From Paulownia fortunei (Eukaryota; Streptophyta; Magnoliopsida; Lamiales; Paulowniaceae): 64,000 bases of DNA. The first letter of the stretch is position 1, and every line of letters begins with the position of its first letter. Positions 1 through 13,866 of this stretch are shown piece after piece. Position numbers and translations under genes: made by a program. Where the stretch lies: the NCBI GenBank assembly GCA_019321725.1, contig CM033111.1:4278001-4342000 (forward strand), written 5' to 3'. A model generated the notes under the pieces. The model ran no database searches. It saw nothing but the letters and a program-made list of their open reading frames with translations, and was not told the origin of the DNA.

Positions 1-3000
1 AAATATTTCTTAAAAGTAATGAATGACATTAAAACGTGTGACAAAACTCTTGAGCCTTATTTTATCCAAACAAATCGAAAGCTGATTCATGAAACAAAAA
101 GTAATATTCTTTAAATTTTAATAACATAAGCTATAAAAATCTTGCAAAATGTTATATAAGTTCAGTCGAATATCCCTATTATTATAAATGGGTATTAACT
201 AGGACAAATATTTTCGATATACAAGAGATCTACGATTATTTTAAGAAAACTTGCATATAGAATCACAGTTTGACGACTCATTTTAATGGTTCAAATGTGA
301 TTAGTATAATCTGGTCAAATAAGTTCTAAATTTTTTTATCTGTAATCTGCAGTTTTATTGAAGAATATATTATAAAAGCTCAGTGAACTTTTCAATCATA
401 CAATCACAATCCCATCTTATTTTCTTCCCCCAAATTGATGCGATAAGATAGAGAAATGAGAATACTTTTTCTTGGTATAGATGGAGCTGACACAAAAGTT
501 GTTTGTCATATGTGGCTTTACTCTAGTGGATTAAGAATAAGTCGATGAATATGTTGAGCTTAATGTCTAAGTGAAAATCCTAATTTGGACTTATTATTTC
601 AACTTACTACTCGTCCTCCTGTTAATGATTTATATTCCACAATTTTGAGAAGGGATATGATGGGATGAAGGAAATCAGGAGCATGAAGCCAATTTGTTCA
701 CGTTTCCTGATTATGAATGAAAAGAATCCATCGTATGTACGAGATATATTTTATTCCCATGATTCGACCTGGGACCCAAAACACGCACACGCACACGTGT
801 GTGTCTATATACATATATGTTCTAAGGTGAATAAAAAAGGAATGTGATACGGATAAGGCTTAAATGACCATATTGCCCTTAAGAAAATCAATAAAAAGTT
901 AGGATTGGACTTGCGTAAAAAAAATTGTAGGTCTCGATTCGACACGATTAGGTTGGATTCAACCCAAAAACGAATGTTGTTGATCTCCTGCCAACCACAA
1001 ACGTAATTCACAAGATGAAGACACAATTTCTAATTATAATGTTAACATTTTTACGATTAAACTATAAATAATCTCCAATTACTATTTATAAATAAGTTTT
1101 GGTAATTTTACTCACTTCACTTATTAATTTTTATTGATCTATAAACTTCGACATGATTTAAACTTTGGAGTGGAAACGACCTCAGTCACCCTGATATGTG
1201 CTTATTTTGTAAGTTTTCCCAAAATCGAATCATATTACTTTGCAAGACCATTGGAGCTCAACCCTAAACCGGATAGGAAATTACTAATACCCAAATCAAA
1301 ATGTATAGAAAGTTAATACTTAAATAAAGATGCTTTCAAAATTGAAGGGTTGTTAATACTGTACATTGAGTGTATGCATTTTGTGTTAAGTAACATGTAT
1401 TATAGTATATTCATATATTTTGAGTGCAGTATAAATTCATATGTAGAAATTGTACGAGAAATTATGAAATTATAATTGACAAGTCTTTGGATGTGGATTC
1501 ATCCTTTCACCATTTATTATCAATTATTATGTATATTCTGACTGTACTCATTAATTATCATTACAATTAAACATTGGAGGGAGAAAGATAAAAGTGATAG
1601 CTTTGGTTTCATCATTATTTTCTCTCACGTCCATCCACAATTATGGACTGAGGAAAACATTATCTTAATTTGAAATTGAGAACACTGAGTCCAATCATTT
1701 AGTTGCTTTAGTTTTTAGTTTAATCAATAATCATGTACCAGCTGCTGCAATTTAGAAATATTCAATTGTCACTTACCCTTACAAAAACAGGAAAATAAAA
1801 GAAAAAGAAAAAGAAAATTGAATATAAGCCCATTATGGGGCCCCCATACCACTTGCCAAACATCATAATACTCACTAGTATTTGTTGCTATGTTTATAAT
1901 TTCTTGGTACTACAGCAATGAAGAGAAGAAAGTCATGCTAAACATAACTAGTTAAGGCATAGATTAGCAAGATGGCTAGAGCTGAGATTTGGGATATAGA
2001 TGGGGTAATTTTACATTGGATTGATTGTAATATACTCAACTCGATGATTGGATCATAAGCTGAATGATTTTCACAAATCACATCTGATTGATATTGGATG
2101 GATCGAGTGTGTTGCACTTAATAAATTCAAAAATTTCACCAATAAAATATCAATAATTTAGCCTTCGCGCCTGAAGACAAATAACATCAATTAACATCAA
2201 TTAAGTCTTTGAACTTTGAAGTGAACCAAAACACCAAATTATCCTAAGTAAATGAGATTAAGGCTGCTTTCTCTAACCAGAAGACTAGACTAGATGCCAG
2301 TAGATTTCGAGTAAATGCTTCTTCCAGAGCTTAACTTTTAAAGCCCAATTACTTGATCACACAGTTTCAGAATGGCTAGCACCAGAAAGATATATTTAGT
2401 TACTGCTAATTTACATGGGCAAAAAACATACATGAACGAGTCTCGGCTCGAAAATTTGCCTGAAACAAACCACCACAAGTGAGACCTAACCTTGCTATAA
2501 TTTAACAAAAGGATACAAGTGCACCAACATATTATGTACTCTCCACAAGGGCAACCACTCAAACTGAAGCTATGTACCGTGTTATTTCAAGTATTTTGGA
2601 AGATATATTTTGAAAAAATGTATTTTAGAAATGCGATTGAAAATGAAAATGTATTTGAATGAATTGTTGCGAAATAACAAAGTCATGTATTTTCGTAAAA
2701 AATGTACCTATTTTCGAACTGATATTTTCTACTATAAATTTCTTTTCATATAGAATTTTGTACGGATAGTGGTATCACGTCTTTTATAGTTTTTCATGTT
2801 ATTATATCAAAATAACGATTGAAAAATATATATATATATATATTTATAATAAGATAATAGCAGAGGGCCTTCTGGCCATTCTAACAATTTAAATTACTGC
2901 TAAATTATGGCCAAGATAGACATGAACTTTATAATTGGCAACAAGGTGGTGACAAATTCGCATCACAGAGTTATATCATTTATTAATGCTTAGGCCACAT

Positions 3001-3600
3001 AAAGTTGAGCTTCAATATTTTGGGCCAACCGCAATATCCACAACAGTCTTTTAACCCAATAAATCAGGTATATACATAACTGTAGATCCCACATTGAGGA
3101 TGTACAAGCAAGCCTGTATACACCTAATTTGGACAAACTGATCTAAAATCCAATGACAAAACCAAAGCCATAAAAAGCGGCGAAGGGTGTCCCTCTTCTC
3201 TTCTCGTGCTCTTGAATCCACAAGTACTCGTCGAGGACCAAGAAACCACTCGACCGTACATATATAACCTGATAATGGTATTATTGAAACTTGCTTGAAC
3301 ATGAATAACTCCCTTTGGTATTCTGCGTGTGTTCTTACGTGAACCAATAAGTATATTCGTACTTGAACATAGGTCTTACCAAGCTAGTGCATAGGTCTCT
3401 GTTGTAGGATATGTTCTGGGAAATATCTTGAGATCAACAGCCAAAATACAGAAGCATGTAACAAACATCTCCAGAAGTCGTCCTTATTGCCAAAAGAATT
3501 TCAACAAAAAATCTAATTCAAACAAGAAATGTTGGTAACTGGAACTTCAAACGACGTAGCATGGAAACGCTATAAGATGAGAGATTTTCCCTAATTGAGC
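1..3600. other. Intergenic, AT-rich, no supported gene
   Basis: I see no coding exon that I can support here. Short open frames exist on both strands but lack codon structure, splice context or family resemblance. Small features include a CA/TG-rich palindromic patch near 783-812 and a TA run near 2827-2842. The part from about 3000 to 3600 would be the 3' flank or 3' untranslated region of the minus-strand exon series that ends at 3601, if that gene is real. Confidence 0.5.
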
Positions 3601-5234
3601 CTATGCCACCTTCATGCAAGATTGAAGATCCATTCCTGTTCTGAAGATTAAATTAGTTCCAATTAAATATGTCATGTACAAAGTAGTTTCGCACAATTTG
3701 CAGAATCAATCTTACTCAGAATTAGGGGAAAAAAACCAAATAAAAAACTGTATGGTTCGTAAGTTTACCTCTTAATTTTATCATGAAAAACAGCAGCAGT
3801 ACCACCAAGATTGTGTTCCCATAAGTCCATTTTGCCATAACTTGTCATTGGCTAGTCAGTTTTATCAAGTATAATTACTCGAATATCGTCTCTTTGGTAA
3901 CCATGCCAGAAAATGATGCAGAACAACAGCAATTACACCTGTATAAAAGACTTTGTTTGAACTGCTACTGCATGGCAAAGTTAGCCAAGTATGAGAACAT
4001 TAACTGAAAAGTTTAAAGGCTTCTTGGAGTTTAAAGAAGGCCATTATAAGAATAGTGATCCTTAGTATTATAAGCTTCGCATTATTGTTCATTTTGGATC
4101 CTCTATTTCAATTTTTGTATTATCATATATTTCATTTTATAGATACACACCAAGTGTCTTTGATCCACAATCAAATGTTTATTTTATACACTTTGCGTTT
4201 ATTTATGATGTGAAATAGAATATGAAACGTCAATTTGCAATAGAGGATTTGAACTGATTATTGTTGGCCATATTTATAAGAAATTTATAGACAACTTGGG
4301 CCTCATCTCAAACCTTGGACACTGCTAAAGCACCTTAAGACAACAAGGAAAGACACTTGTTTCCCCACTGCCATCTCAAGTGATGAAGCTCCAACTCAAG
4401 GGCACCCAAAAGCTATATGAATGTTCATAATTTCCAAATGCTCCAGAAGTCAAAAAAATTGACTAAAGCTAGGGAATTGAGGAATGAGAAATGCTATAAG
4501 ATAGGAAAAAGATTGAGGAAAAGACTTATTTTTCTGATACAGCAACAAGTTAAGCTTCCCAGGTATTTTTTGTACCCCCAAGTAGATTGGTTTATCAAAA
4601 ACTTAAATTATAGAATTTCTTACATTATTTCCAAGTCAAACAGAATGTATGTGTTATTGATTCATTTCTTTCACTTTTGGATACTCAATTATGTTACCTT
4701 TGATCTACCATATGCTAAATTCGGGTGAATTTTTTCCAATTTTCATTTGCTTCATAGATTAAGCTACTATATGCTTGAGTGGGAGATTTTACATTTTTGC
4801 AATCAAGAATACTTACAGTCAAAAATAAAACTTACGTAACAACAATGCAGAAACAATCAACAATCACCGCTGTAATGTAGGCTCTCAAATTCTTGTTACT
4901 GAAGACAGCATTATCATCTTTCTTGATAGAACCTGATTAGACAAGAGACCATAATCAAGAACTGAACTTAGGCAGTAAAAAATACTAACAAGAAGAAAAC
5001 AATTACTGGACTCGACTACGTCGAGTATGAACTGACTTCATAGTCATTTCAAATTAAGGTTGCCATCATGAAAAATAAAAAAACTAAAGTATAGATACTT
5101 CAGAGATTTTGTGCAATTTTATTACCTGAAATGGGATAATTGAATCCAATGCAATGTCTAATAAGAATCAATATCTGGCACAAAAAAATAAAAACAGAAA
5201 TAGCATTTAACATACATACATACATACATGTATG

Positions 5235-5273
<39 letters not shown>

Positions 5274-5801
5274 TTATTAACTCTACTCACAGAAAGAGTT
5301 GTGATGAATTGGGAGATATAAAGCATGGGAGATCCTGTTAAGTTCCTCACAAATCTGAAACCAAATTTAAATTCCATCACATACTATGTCACAAAGCTAT
5401 CAGAATCAAGCAGGCTTACAAATTGAAAAATGAATAAAGTTTGAAGATTTTAATTGTGCTTACTGTTTTTGAGATGCTTGTTGGGATTAATGATTTGATG
5501 AATGGTCATTTGTGAATCGAGTACAACATACGATATACAAACCATTGGATTACAAGGATTGAATATCTTTGACCATTCCCATTGCCATGAACTTGGGTGA
5601 CCTGAAAATATTACACCCCGTCCATCCAACAACTTCACAGGAACGAATAGGCCGACATGCAAGAGATTTTTCTGAACACTGGCCAGCGGAGCAAGTGCTT
5701 GATCAAATGTCAGAAAGGAAAACTATAAGGCAATAACTTACTTTATACTTGGCATTGCGACTAATGGCAAAAAAATTGCAGCATGTCAAAGTACAAAACA
5801 T
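3601..5801 (-). CDS. Unrecognised multi-exon gene model, possibly decaying
   Basis: I do not recognise this protein. On the minus strand eight open blocks are flanked by splice consensus: 5801-5742 (ATG start, 20 codons, then GTAAGT), 5671-5464, 5334-5291, 5174-5126, 4932-4836, 3938-3902, 3840-3769 and 3640-3601 (ends TAG). Phases agree across most junctions, and the longest block stays open for 69 codons. Blocks three, four, five and six encode hydrophobic stretches, which suggests a membrane protein. Two joins are unsatisfactory. The better acceptor for block three (exon from 5354) gives a stop, so a weaker internal AG has to be used. Blocks five and six do not match in phase, so an exon is missing or a frameshift is present. 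Introns of 70 and 61 nt are short. It could be a real gene with misplaced splice sites, a pseudogene, or chance. No function is proposed. Confidence 0.3.
5211..5273. repeat. Compound microsatellite (ATAC)n-(TA)n-(TG)n
   Basis: CATA repeats pass into TA and then about twelve TG units. If the minus-strand gene is real, the repeat lies inside one of its introns. Confidence 0.9.
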
Positions 5802-7330
5802 GTATGCTTTCTTCTCTTTTCAAATTTAATATCTTATTTTTCATTTATGTCTATAAGTACTGTCTTAGTCATAAAATTATCATTTTCTTTGTAAAAGTAA
5901 TATTTTATTGGAATGAGGTCTAATTTAATGCAAAGTAAAAGATCCAGGCTTAACATGACACGAAACTTTCTTACAAGAGCAGGGTACTTTTTGAATGCGG
6001 ACAAAAGTAGTAGTTTTTACAAGATGCTGAGGTAAATCTCACAACAAGTACAACCCTCGGAAGTCAAATTTGAAACCTACTTAAGAATCAAACATAAATT
6101 TTAATAGCAAATGAAAAAAAATATCAAAACTTTAGAAAACTCAACCCTTTGTAAGAACTTTATGTCCCTTTCAAAGAGCGCGTGGATTTTAAATATATAT
6201 TATAATAATTACTCTACTAATTTAATTTTTATGATATTAGCTCTAGTATTTAGGTATCGCCAAACATTATCTAAATAATTTATTAGTACACAGGCTATTC
6301 GTTCTTTTTAATATTTTAATTAGTGATAAATAAGTAAGTGTTTTCTTGAAATTCATTGGAACATAAATTTTTATTTCAAATTATATTATATCATATATTA
6401 CATTACACGAATATCGTTATATTTATATTTTATGAATAAATTTTTATAAAATAATCAATGTAATTGAATGTAATACAATAAATGATATAATAAAATTTAT
6501 AACATAAGACAAAAGACATGTCCAATAGCCGCTTGAATTAATTGGTGGCATGTTCGAGAGGGGTCATTGGTCCTTAGTACTATACATCATCTCTTGCATT
6601 TTGGTTTGATAGTAATGTATATTTTCCTCCTCTTTCCTTTTCTCATTTTGGCTATGCCTTCACCAGTTGCCTCCTCCCAACTCCCATTAGTCCAACACAC
6701 ACCTCATTAATTGAATAAACGTGTTGACCAGATCAACATCGCTCGCTCAAGGAAACCGGGATTGGGGAGACCCCCCCCCCAACGCTACTTCCTTTTGGAC
6801 CTAGCCCAACCTTATTTAGAGAATAAAAAGTAAAAACCCTGTTTGTTAACTTGTTAACTAAGGTTCACCAGAATTATTTTTGAAGCATTTTGGTAGCATA
6901 CAATAATAAACAAAATTAAATGAGTTTGATGTAATTTAATATCTTTTAAACAATTTTTAAAGGCAAATATGTACACATATCAAATATATTGAAATAAACT
7001 AGAGTATATTAAATACATAAGGAAATAAATACTACATTAAATTCATTAGTACTATTTAGCATCGATGGGGAAAATGAGGAAGAAAAATCAAACCAACAAT
7101 AATTTAATAAAAGACGTATTTTTTTTGTTATTATTGTATATTTTCTTCACTCAAAATTAAGTGAGTCTCCTTCTTTTATCAAATTATATAAAAAAAATGT
7201 ACTTTGACGATTAAAACAAGAAGAAAAATCACTATACAACAAATAAATCTGTAACAGCAAAAAATATAAGTATCTTGCCGCGTACAACGATGTCAATGAA
7301 TCCAACGGCTGATATCAAGGTCTGACCATA
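5802..7330. other. Intergenic, AT-rich
   Basis: No exon is supported. There is a C-run at about 6771-6780. The right end merges into the promoter of the first lipid phosphate phosphatase gene. Confidence 0.5.
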
Positions 7331-7332
7331 AC

Positions 7333-7340
7333 TATATAAA
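7333..7340 (+). promoter_or_regulatory. Candidate TATA box of the first LPP gene
   Basis: A TATATAAA motif lies about 500 bases upstream of the chosen ATG at 7843. It would imply a long leader of roughly 470 bases, or a leader with an unrecognised intron. This is inferred from position only. Confidence 0.35.
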
Positions 7341-7842
7341 TTCCAAAAAAACAAATGTCAAAGTCGTTATATACTATTCATTTTCCCAAATGTTGAATGC
7401 TTGCTTTTAACGACATTGTAGGATTGCTCAACCGTTCGGGCGCCTATTCAATTCATTTCAAATTGCCCCTTGCCCCACTCCCCCACAACCCCAAATGCCC
7501 CAACCCCCTCTTATCTTGTGGTGCCACTTTGGGGTCCCCTTATTTACAGCCTTGACAACAAACCAAGAAAAATATCTATAAGGTATCATTAATTTTGCCT
7601 TATCTTCAATTTCACAACAAAAAACTGTCATTTGTTGTTGCAACATTGTTTAGGATAAAAAGATTGTCTTTTCTTGTCCCTTGTATCCGAATCTTTATGC
7701 TTCTTTTGTATTTGCTCACCATTTGGCTAATCAACTGTTGATGATGTTTTATTTCCAACACTGGAACTCTTAATTTTTCGGGCGAATTTCTCCTTAGAAT
7801 CTGGGAATCAGCGCTTAAGGGATTGGTTTGTTTTGTATACAA

Positions 7843-9952
7843 ATGGGTTGGAGGAATATGATATCTTTTTGTCCTACTCCGAATTTCAGGAACATGTTTC
7901 AGGTTTGTATTTTTTGTCTACTTTTTTTTTTTTCTGCTTTTTGCCTTTCTGATGTTTCTTGTACTAATAAAGACATTATTGCCAAGAATGCCTCTGTCAA
8001 AAAAATAATTTAAATAAAGCTGTTTAGTTAAGGTTTCAACTTTTTAAAAAGAAAAGATTTGACTTTCTTAAGTTGTGGGTTTGTGTTAATTTAGGTACAA
8101 AGTAGTATTAGAAGAAGCTTAAAATCCGGTGGCTTTTGTAAAAAAGTGCAACTGCTTAACCACCTGCCTTGATTATAATCATTATCATGAAAGTTCTTTG
8201 TTTCCAGAAAATATGGTTTTAATTCAATTATTTAAATGGGGTTTCCTGAACTGAATTGAAAAGAATGCTGTGAATCAACTTTAATCTTTAAATACTGGCT
8301 GCAGTTTCAGTTGGAATGTCGAATGGTTTTTCAGCTTTAGCAGACTAGTCTAGGAGGAAATTTCTTGGCATTCTATTTTTTGGATCTTTCTTCTCCCAGT
8401 TTGCTTCAATTGATCTTTCTTGCATTGGCAACTGCAATTTAGAACTCATATGATGTTCATGCATTTAACGCACTAACAAACAGGTTAGACCAAGTGAGGT
8501 TGAACTTGGATGCCAACATACAATTAAGTCTCATGGCGGACAACTTGCAAGGAATCACAAGCATGACTGGCTGATACTGATACTGCTTGTAGTCATAGAG
8601 ATCATTTTGAATGTCATTAACCCATTTTATCGTTTTGTTGGGGAAGGCATGATGACTGATCTTAAATATCCTATGAAAGACAACACGGTGCCAGTATGGG
8701 CAGTTCCGGTGAGTTTACTCAATTGCCTGAGACATCTGAATTCTTTTTGTGATCATTCACGAATAAGTGAATATATATTACTTGTGTTCTCAAACTTCTA
8801 TGTCATTTTTAATTTATGAAAATAGTTGCTTTGCGCAATTATGATTTTGCATTAAGGGTTATTGTTGCCCGACATATTTCTGAGGACATAATTTTCGTGT
8901 CATTAGCTGTATGCAGTTTTGCTGCCTATTGCTATTTTCATTCTGTACTATCTTCGGAGGAGGGATGTCTACGATCTGCACCATAGTATACTAGGTAATA
9001 TTATTTCTACTTTCTCCTTCTCTTTCGACTTTAGGGTGTTGTAGTTATATATATACTGTCCCTTTCTTGTACCAATTTTAGTGCAAGGGACTTCCCTTAT
9101 TGCTTAAGCAGAGCAACTGGCAAGTTTGGCTCATAACATGCTCGTGACTGAACTGCAGGACTCTTATTTGCTGTGCTGATAACTGGAGTTCTCACAGATG
9201 CAATAAAAGATGCAGTTGGCCGACCACGGCCTGACTTTTTTTGGCGTTGCTTCCCCGATGGGCGAGATGTATGTCATTCTAATGTCCGAGATGGAGTTAT
9301 TTTATTCTATTGCTTTCGGTGTTTCTTATTAAGAAGATTTTAAGTTATGCAGTTCTAATTCGTTAAAAATAATTGAAGAAAAACACCCTTTATGCAGCTT
9401 TTTTCTTTTTATCTTTTTTGGATTTTCAGGTTAAAATGGTTTTCTGCAATAGTCCATTGGTTTTGTTTAATACATATAGTGGGGCATTCTATGAGAACTG
9501 GGAGTTAAGCGAATTGATTTGTTGTTTCTTTAAGAAGCCTCTATTTTATGTTATCCTACTATTTAACTTGTTATGTCTTTCCCATTATCAGGAATATGAT
9601 CGGTGGGGCAACGTGGTGTGCCATGGTAAACATAGTGATATAAAAGAAGGACACAAGAGTTTTCCAAGTGGTCATACTTCATGTAAGTGGACTTGTTGCT
9701 TTATGATTTAACTTCTCCACAGGATGCACAATTGGAGGTGGACATGGGCTAGGTGGGATCCCACGCGATTTGGGGCTTGGACTAATAAAACCCTATGAAT
9801 CGAGTTTGGTAAAAAATCTTAGATCTACCAACAAAATGGGTTGCACTTGAACAGAGAATTGGGTCCGTGGACAGACTTAATTAAACATAAATCACTATAT
9901 TTGTTTTATCAGAGTCATTTCGAAAACCTATATCCTTCAAAATCTCTAATGT

Positions 9953-9998
<46 letters not shown>

Positions 9999-11572
9999 CT
10001 TATTTATTGACAAATAGTATTGGGTAGGGACCTCTTCTCTTTTTGTTCTTGTCTTGCCTTTATTTTTTCTTCTGGTCTCACATTGAATATATCGTGGAGG
10101 TTTCAATTTAAGCTTTAGAGGGCATTTGTCTTTCTTGTTTGAGTTCTATATCAGATCTTTTACCTTTTTTTCTTATCCTAGAATAAACTTTTAATTTTTA
10201 AAGGCCGTGACCCATCATTTACGCCATTCTTAGGTTTGTCATTGTGATTCATGGACTGATCATGTGGTTATTTTTTATGATATTTTGCAGGGTCATTTGC
10301 AGGTCTTGGTTTTCTAGCGTTGTACTTGTCAGGAAAAATTAAATGCTTTGATCGCCGGGGCCATGTGGCAAAATTATGCATTGTTTTTCTTCCTGTCCTT
10401 GCTGCATGTCTTGTTGGTGTTTCTCGTGTGGATGACTACTGGCATCACTGGCAAGATGTGTTTGCTGGGGGTCTCCTAGGTTTGTTTGCTTTTGGACATG
10501 ATGAAAGTTAAATAAAGAAGTTTAATTCGTTGCAGCTTATTGTCCCATGCTACTTACATCTGTGTACCCTTTCAGGTCTTGTAGTTGCTACGTTTTGCTA
10601 CCTGCAGTTCTTCCCACCTCCATACCACACAGAAGGTAGATCTGTCATTTGCATGCAGCCTATTCTTCTAGTTGTTTGCATTTACTTGGATTTTGTTTTG
10701 CTCTTTCTTTTTCTTTCCATTTTGATTGAATTTTATGGTTGGGTTATCACTATTTCAACAATGTTTTTTAGGCTTCCAAACCAGAGCCATTGCAATATGC
10801 TTTTGTGGATATACATTTGGAAAAGCAGGGGCACATAAATTATATTTGTGGGCCGGTTTTATATGTAGGGGAATAGGATCAATTTTGATGTGAGATTTTA
10901 ATATGCTAGTGATCGGTGGAATTTAAAGGTAAAAACACAGGCAGGATGGGTTGCTCAACGTATTCACACGTTGGAAGTATATCCTTAGCATGGTTAAAGA
11001 TACTTCAAACCCAAAGAAACTCTCTTAGAAAGCCTTAACATGTGTAAAAAGATTCTAAATGTTTGTAACCTTGCATAAGCATGAGAGATCCCCTGTTGTT
11101 GAGATCTTCTGTGCAGAACTCCAAATCCATATCTTATCTATAAACTCTCTTCTGACTACACCCTGTTATTGTGCTCCAAGGTGGCAGTCGAATCTCATAT
11201 GTTGCTGCCATATTCTTGGTTTGTGATTGTCCCAAGTGTTTGTCAGAATGATTAGCGAAATACTAAAAAGTTCGGGAAAAATAATTCTGAAAGATCAGAG
11301 GAATTTTACGTTACGTAACTCAGAACATGAAAGATCCCGTTTCTTGTATCAATATTGAGGGAAAGTGATCTTATCATCGGTTGCTCTTGATGGCAGGATG
11401 GGGTCCTTATGCATATTTCCGTGCATTGGAGGAATCTCGTTCCGTACCACTGCAGCCGGGGAATGGGATCAATATGCAAGGTATGAATTATCAACAGTCT
11501 GCAATAAACAGCAATTTAGTGGATCAAAATTTAGACTCAAGTTTTGATGCTATGGAGTCTGGAAGAAGGTAG
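7843..11572 (+). CDS. LPP1: Lipid phosphate phosphatase, LPP1/LPP3-like (tandem copy 1)
   Basis: Integral-membrane phosphatase of the PAP2 superfamily. Plant LPPs remove phosphate from phosphatidic acid, diacylglycerol pyrophosphate and lysophosphatidic acid to give diacylglycerol or its equivalent. Coding exons: 7843-7902, 8484-8708, 8907-8994, 9159-9268, 9592-9682, 10291-10479, 10576-10635 and 11397-11572, giving 332 residues, a usual length. The three catalytic motifs are intact: KDAVGRPRP (141-149), PSGH (186-189) and SR...H...D (S236, R237, H243, D247). Several hydrophobic segments fit a six-span topology. The first exon adds a 20-residue amino-terminal extension absent from copy 2, as in Arabidopsis LPP1 and LPP3. 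For exon 3 the acceptor at 8905-8906 was chosen because it restores phase with exon 2; a nearer AG would not. It is followed in tandem by the LPP2-like gene. The orthology label is from memory of the family. Confidence 0.9.
9953..9998. repeat. (CA)n(TA)n microsatellite
   Basis: A compound dinucleotide run in the large intron between exons 5 and 6 of LPP copy 1. It is likely to be length-polymorphic. Confidence 0.95.
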
Positions 11573-11844
11573 ACTATAAATGTTTCGATTCTGGTTTCAT
11601 TAAAGGCAGGCCTGTTAATATCTAGGTAGTTTTTTTTTTCTTTTTCTTCTCTTTTTTTTATTTTTTTGTCCTTGGTTTCTTCTTGTGAAGACATTTTATG
11701 ATCATGATGCCTGTATAATAATTTTTGAGTTATTTAATGTATAGAGATTTATTTTCCCGAGTATTATCTAAGTGTCATTGCTTTATGTGAGTCCTGTGAT
11801 GAAAATTTTTAGTTATTGCAATTATCTCTTGTGAAAGTCAAAAC

Positions 11845-12487
11845 ACAAAATTTTTAATTATTTAATATTTTAAATGCTTAATTTATATTTGTTTTACTCA
11901 ATCTTATTAATTTTTTTTTTATTTTTTCACTTAAAATACTTCACAATTCTATTATTCTTATTTTCAAATTTATTCTTGCAAAATATCAATTAATATTTTT
12001 TTAATCAATTCATATCTTTCCCAACTTTAAAGAGTAGAATATATAATTATCCACTAACTCTTAATATATTTTCATTATCATCTATATTTTTAATATGGGA
12101 CATATAATTATACACTAATTTTTATTAATATATTTATATTATTAATATGTGATCCATAATCAACCGTTAACTCTCATTAACATATTATTATTTTCAATTA
12201 TATTATTAATATGAAATTCATCACTTAAAATTTATTTTAGTAAAATTTCTAATTCACATAAATATCTCACCACGATCAAATAACTTAATATTATACAAAT
12301 ATATTATGAAAATGATTTTTTTTATAAATAATGAACCAAATATAATTTCATTCTTCATTCTATAAATTTTTTATCTGAAAATAGTTATCAAAATTTATTT
12401 TGAATTTCACATGAAAATCAATAAAATTTCACTAGAAGTGCTCAAAAAAATAAAAATTCTCAATAGAAATAAAACCAAACGGACACC
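11845..12487. mobile_element. AT-rich non-autonomous element, related to 27144-27773
   Basis: From about 11865 the sequence runs parallel to the element at 27144-27773 over several hundred bases. Shared stretches cover a tract of the type TTTTACTCAAT, the TTTTTTCACT block and the AAATATCAAT block. The right end carries CCAAACGGACACC, like an inverted terminus. The left end is not clear, so the left boundary is approximate. Confidence 0.45.
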
Positions 12488-13459
12488 TAAAGTCCTTGGC
12501 GGTGAGGTTATTATCGGAATCTTTTTCAATTCAGGTGGCGAAATCTAGTGTATTATTTTTTGCAATTGGAATTGACATTTCTAGGGGAATACCACTTGAA
12601 AACTAATGTAGTTTTAATTAATTTTAATGGTACGAGATTATCAATGTTTTATGCTCAGTCACTTGATTTTGTTTTCCAGATGATAGTTCTCCACATACAT
12701 ATGATAACAGTCTCAGATGTGACCTGAACAAATCCACCCTCGTCAGTTTTATTATATTAAAAAACAGCAAATACAATGATAACTGTGATACAGTGATTAT
12801 GATATTGAGGTTAAGATTCTAAATCAGCTGGCTACAGCCATATTTCTACACATTCGAGGTTTTGAAGTTCCCTATGTCCTAAATCCTAATTCCCAAAAAC
12901 AAAGGAAAATTGGACCAAAAATATGTTCCCAAGAATTGGTCACTTGTCATTGTCACCTGTGTTACATTTTGAAATAACTTAACACTTTTTTTTTTTTTTA
13001 GTTTTAGTTATACGTCTAATTTGCTGGCAAATGAGTGACCAAGTGCCTTGGTAAAAAAAATTATTTATATTGCGTTGTTCTATTTAAATTAAATTATAAG
13101 AATAATATTACGTTAATAATAAAATTCATATTATTCTGATGTAGTTCTATTGTTCATTTGCACATTTTTTGATGTGCAAAAATACAACACCTCATGTAAA
13201 TAAGTATTTTTCGTATAATAAAAAAATGAGTGAATATTAGGTGAAATTTAAGCATAATTGCATAACATGTTAAAAGGAATTAAAGCGTGAGACATGAAGA
13301 GCAAAAGACAACCGAGTCGGCGTGATATACTAAATGTGGAAAGGTGAAAATTATATATGCTATATTTCAATGTTTATAGTCCATTCTAAATTTGTTTAAA
13401 AATTAATGTTAATCTCTCACACCCATTGTTGGGTAATGGCTAGGAAATATATAAGTTTT

Positions 13460-13483
13460 GATATATATATATATATATATATA
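13460..13483. repeat. (TA)n microsatellite
   Basis: A pure AT dinucleotide run in the LPP intergenic spacer. Confidence 0.9.
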
Positions 13484-13579
13484 AAGAAATCCTCTTATGT
13501 AAGTTTATTGACTCAATAATTAATATCCATGGTAGTGTTATATTTAATAAGCTTATTGTTCAACTTAGCTAGACATTTA

Positions 13580-13866
13580 GAGGGTGTTTGGAAATCCATT
13601 CCAAATGAATTTTTAGATATGAAAATTCATTTATAAAAAAATTATGTGTTTAGTAATTATTTTTGAATGAATTTTTAAAATAAGTTACTTTTTCAAAAGT
13701 TCATTTTGGAGAAATGCAAAATTGTGGCTTTTAATTTTTTTTTTCTTACATTTCTACTAAATTGGCGTTAAAATATATTTTTATCAAATATTTAAAAATA
13801 TTTATAAGTATTTTTTAAAAAAATTCATATTAAACTTTCATTTTAAAAATATTTCCAAACATGCAC
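13580..13866. mobile_element. PIF/Harbinger (Tourist-like) MITE
   Basis: A 287-base element flanked by TTA on both sides (13577-13579 and 13867-13869). Its ends are inverted: TGTTTGGAAAT near the left edge and ATTTCCAAACA near the right. The size, AT-rich interior and 3-bp TTA target duplication fit a Tourist-type MITE. The interior has no coding potential. Confidence 0.7.

Noticed and set aside
3051..3347. Minus-strand 98-codon open frame
   Set aside because: It has no recognisable domain or splice context and lies beyond the stop of the minus-strand gene model.
4417..4728. Plus-strand 103-codon open frame
   Set aside because: AT-rich, no family resemblance, and located in an intron of the opposite-strand model.
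5723..5741. Apparent 19-base intron (GTAAGT...TATAG) in the minus-strand model
   Set aside because: It is far too short for a plant intron, so the 70-base alternative ending at 5672 was used instead.
8917..8994. Alternative acceptor at 8915-8916 for LPP copy 1 exon 3
   Set aside because: It breaks phase with exon 2 and shifts the conserved [11 protein letters not shown] segment out of frame. The AG at 8905-8906 fits.
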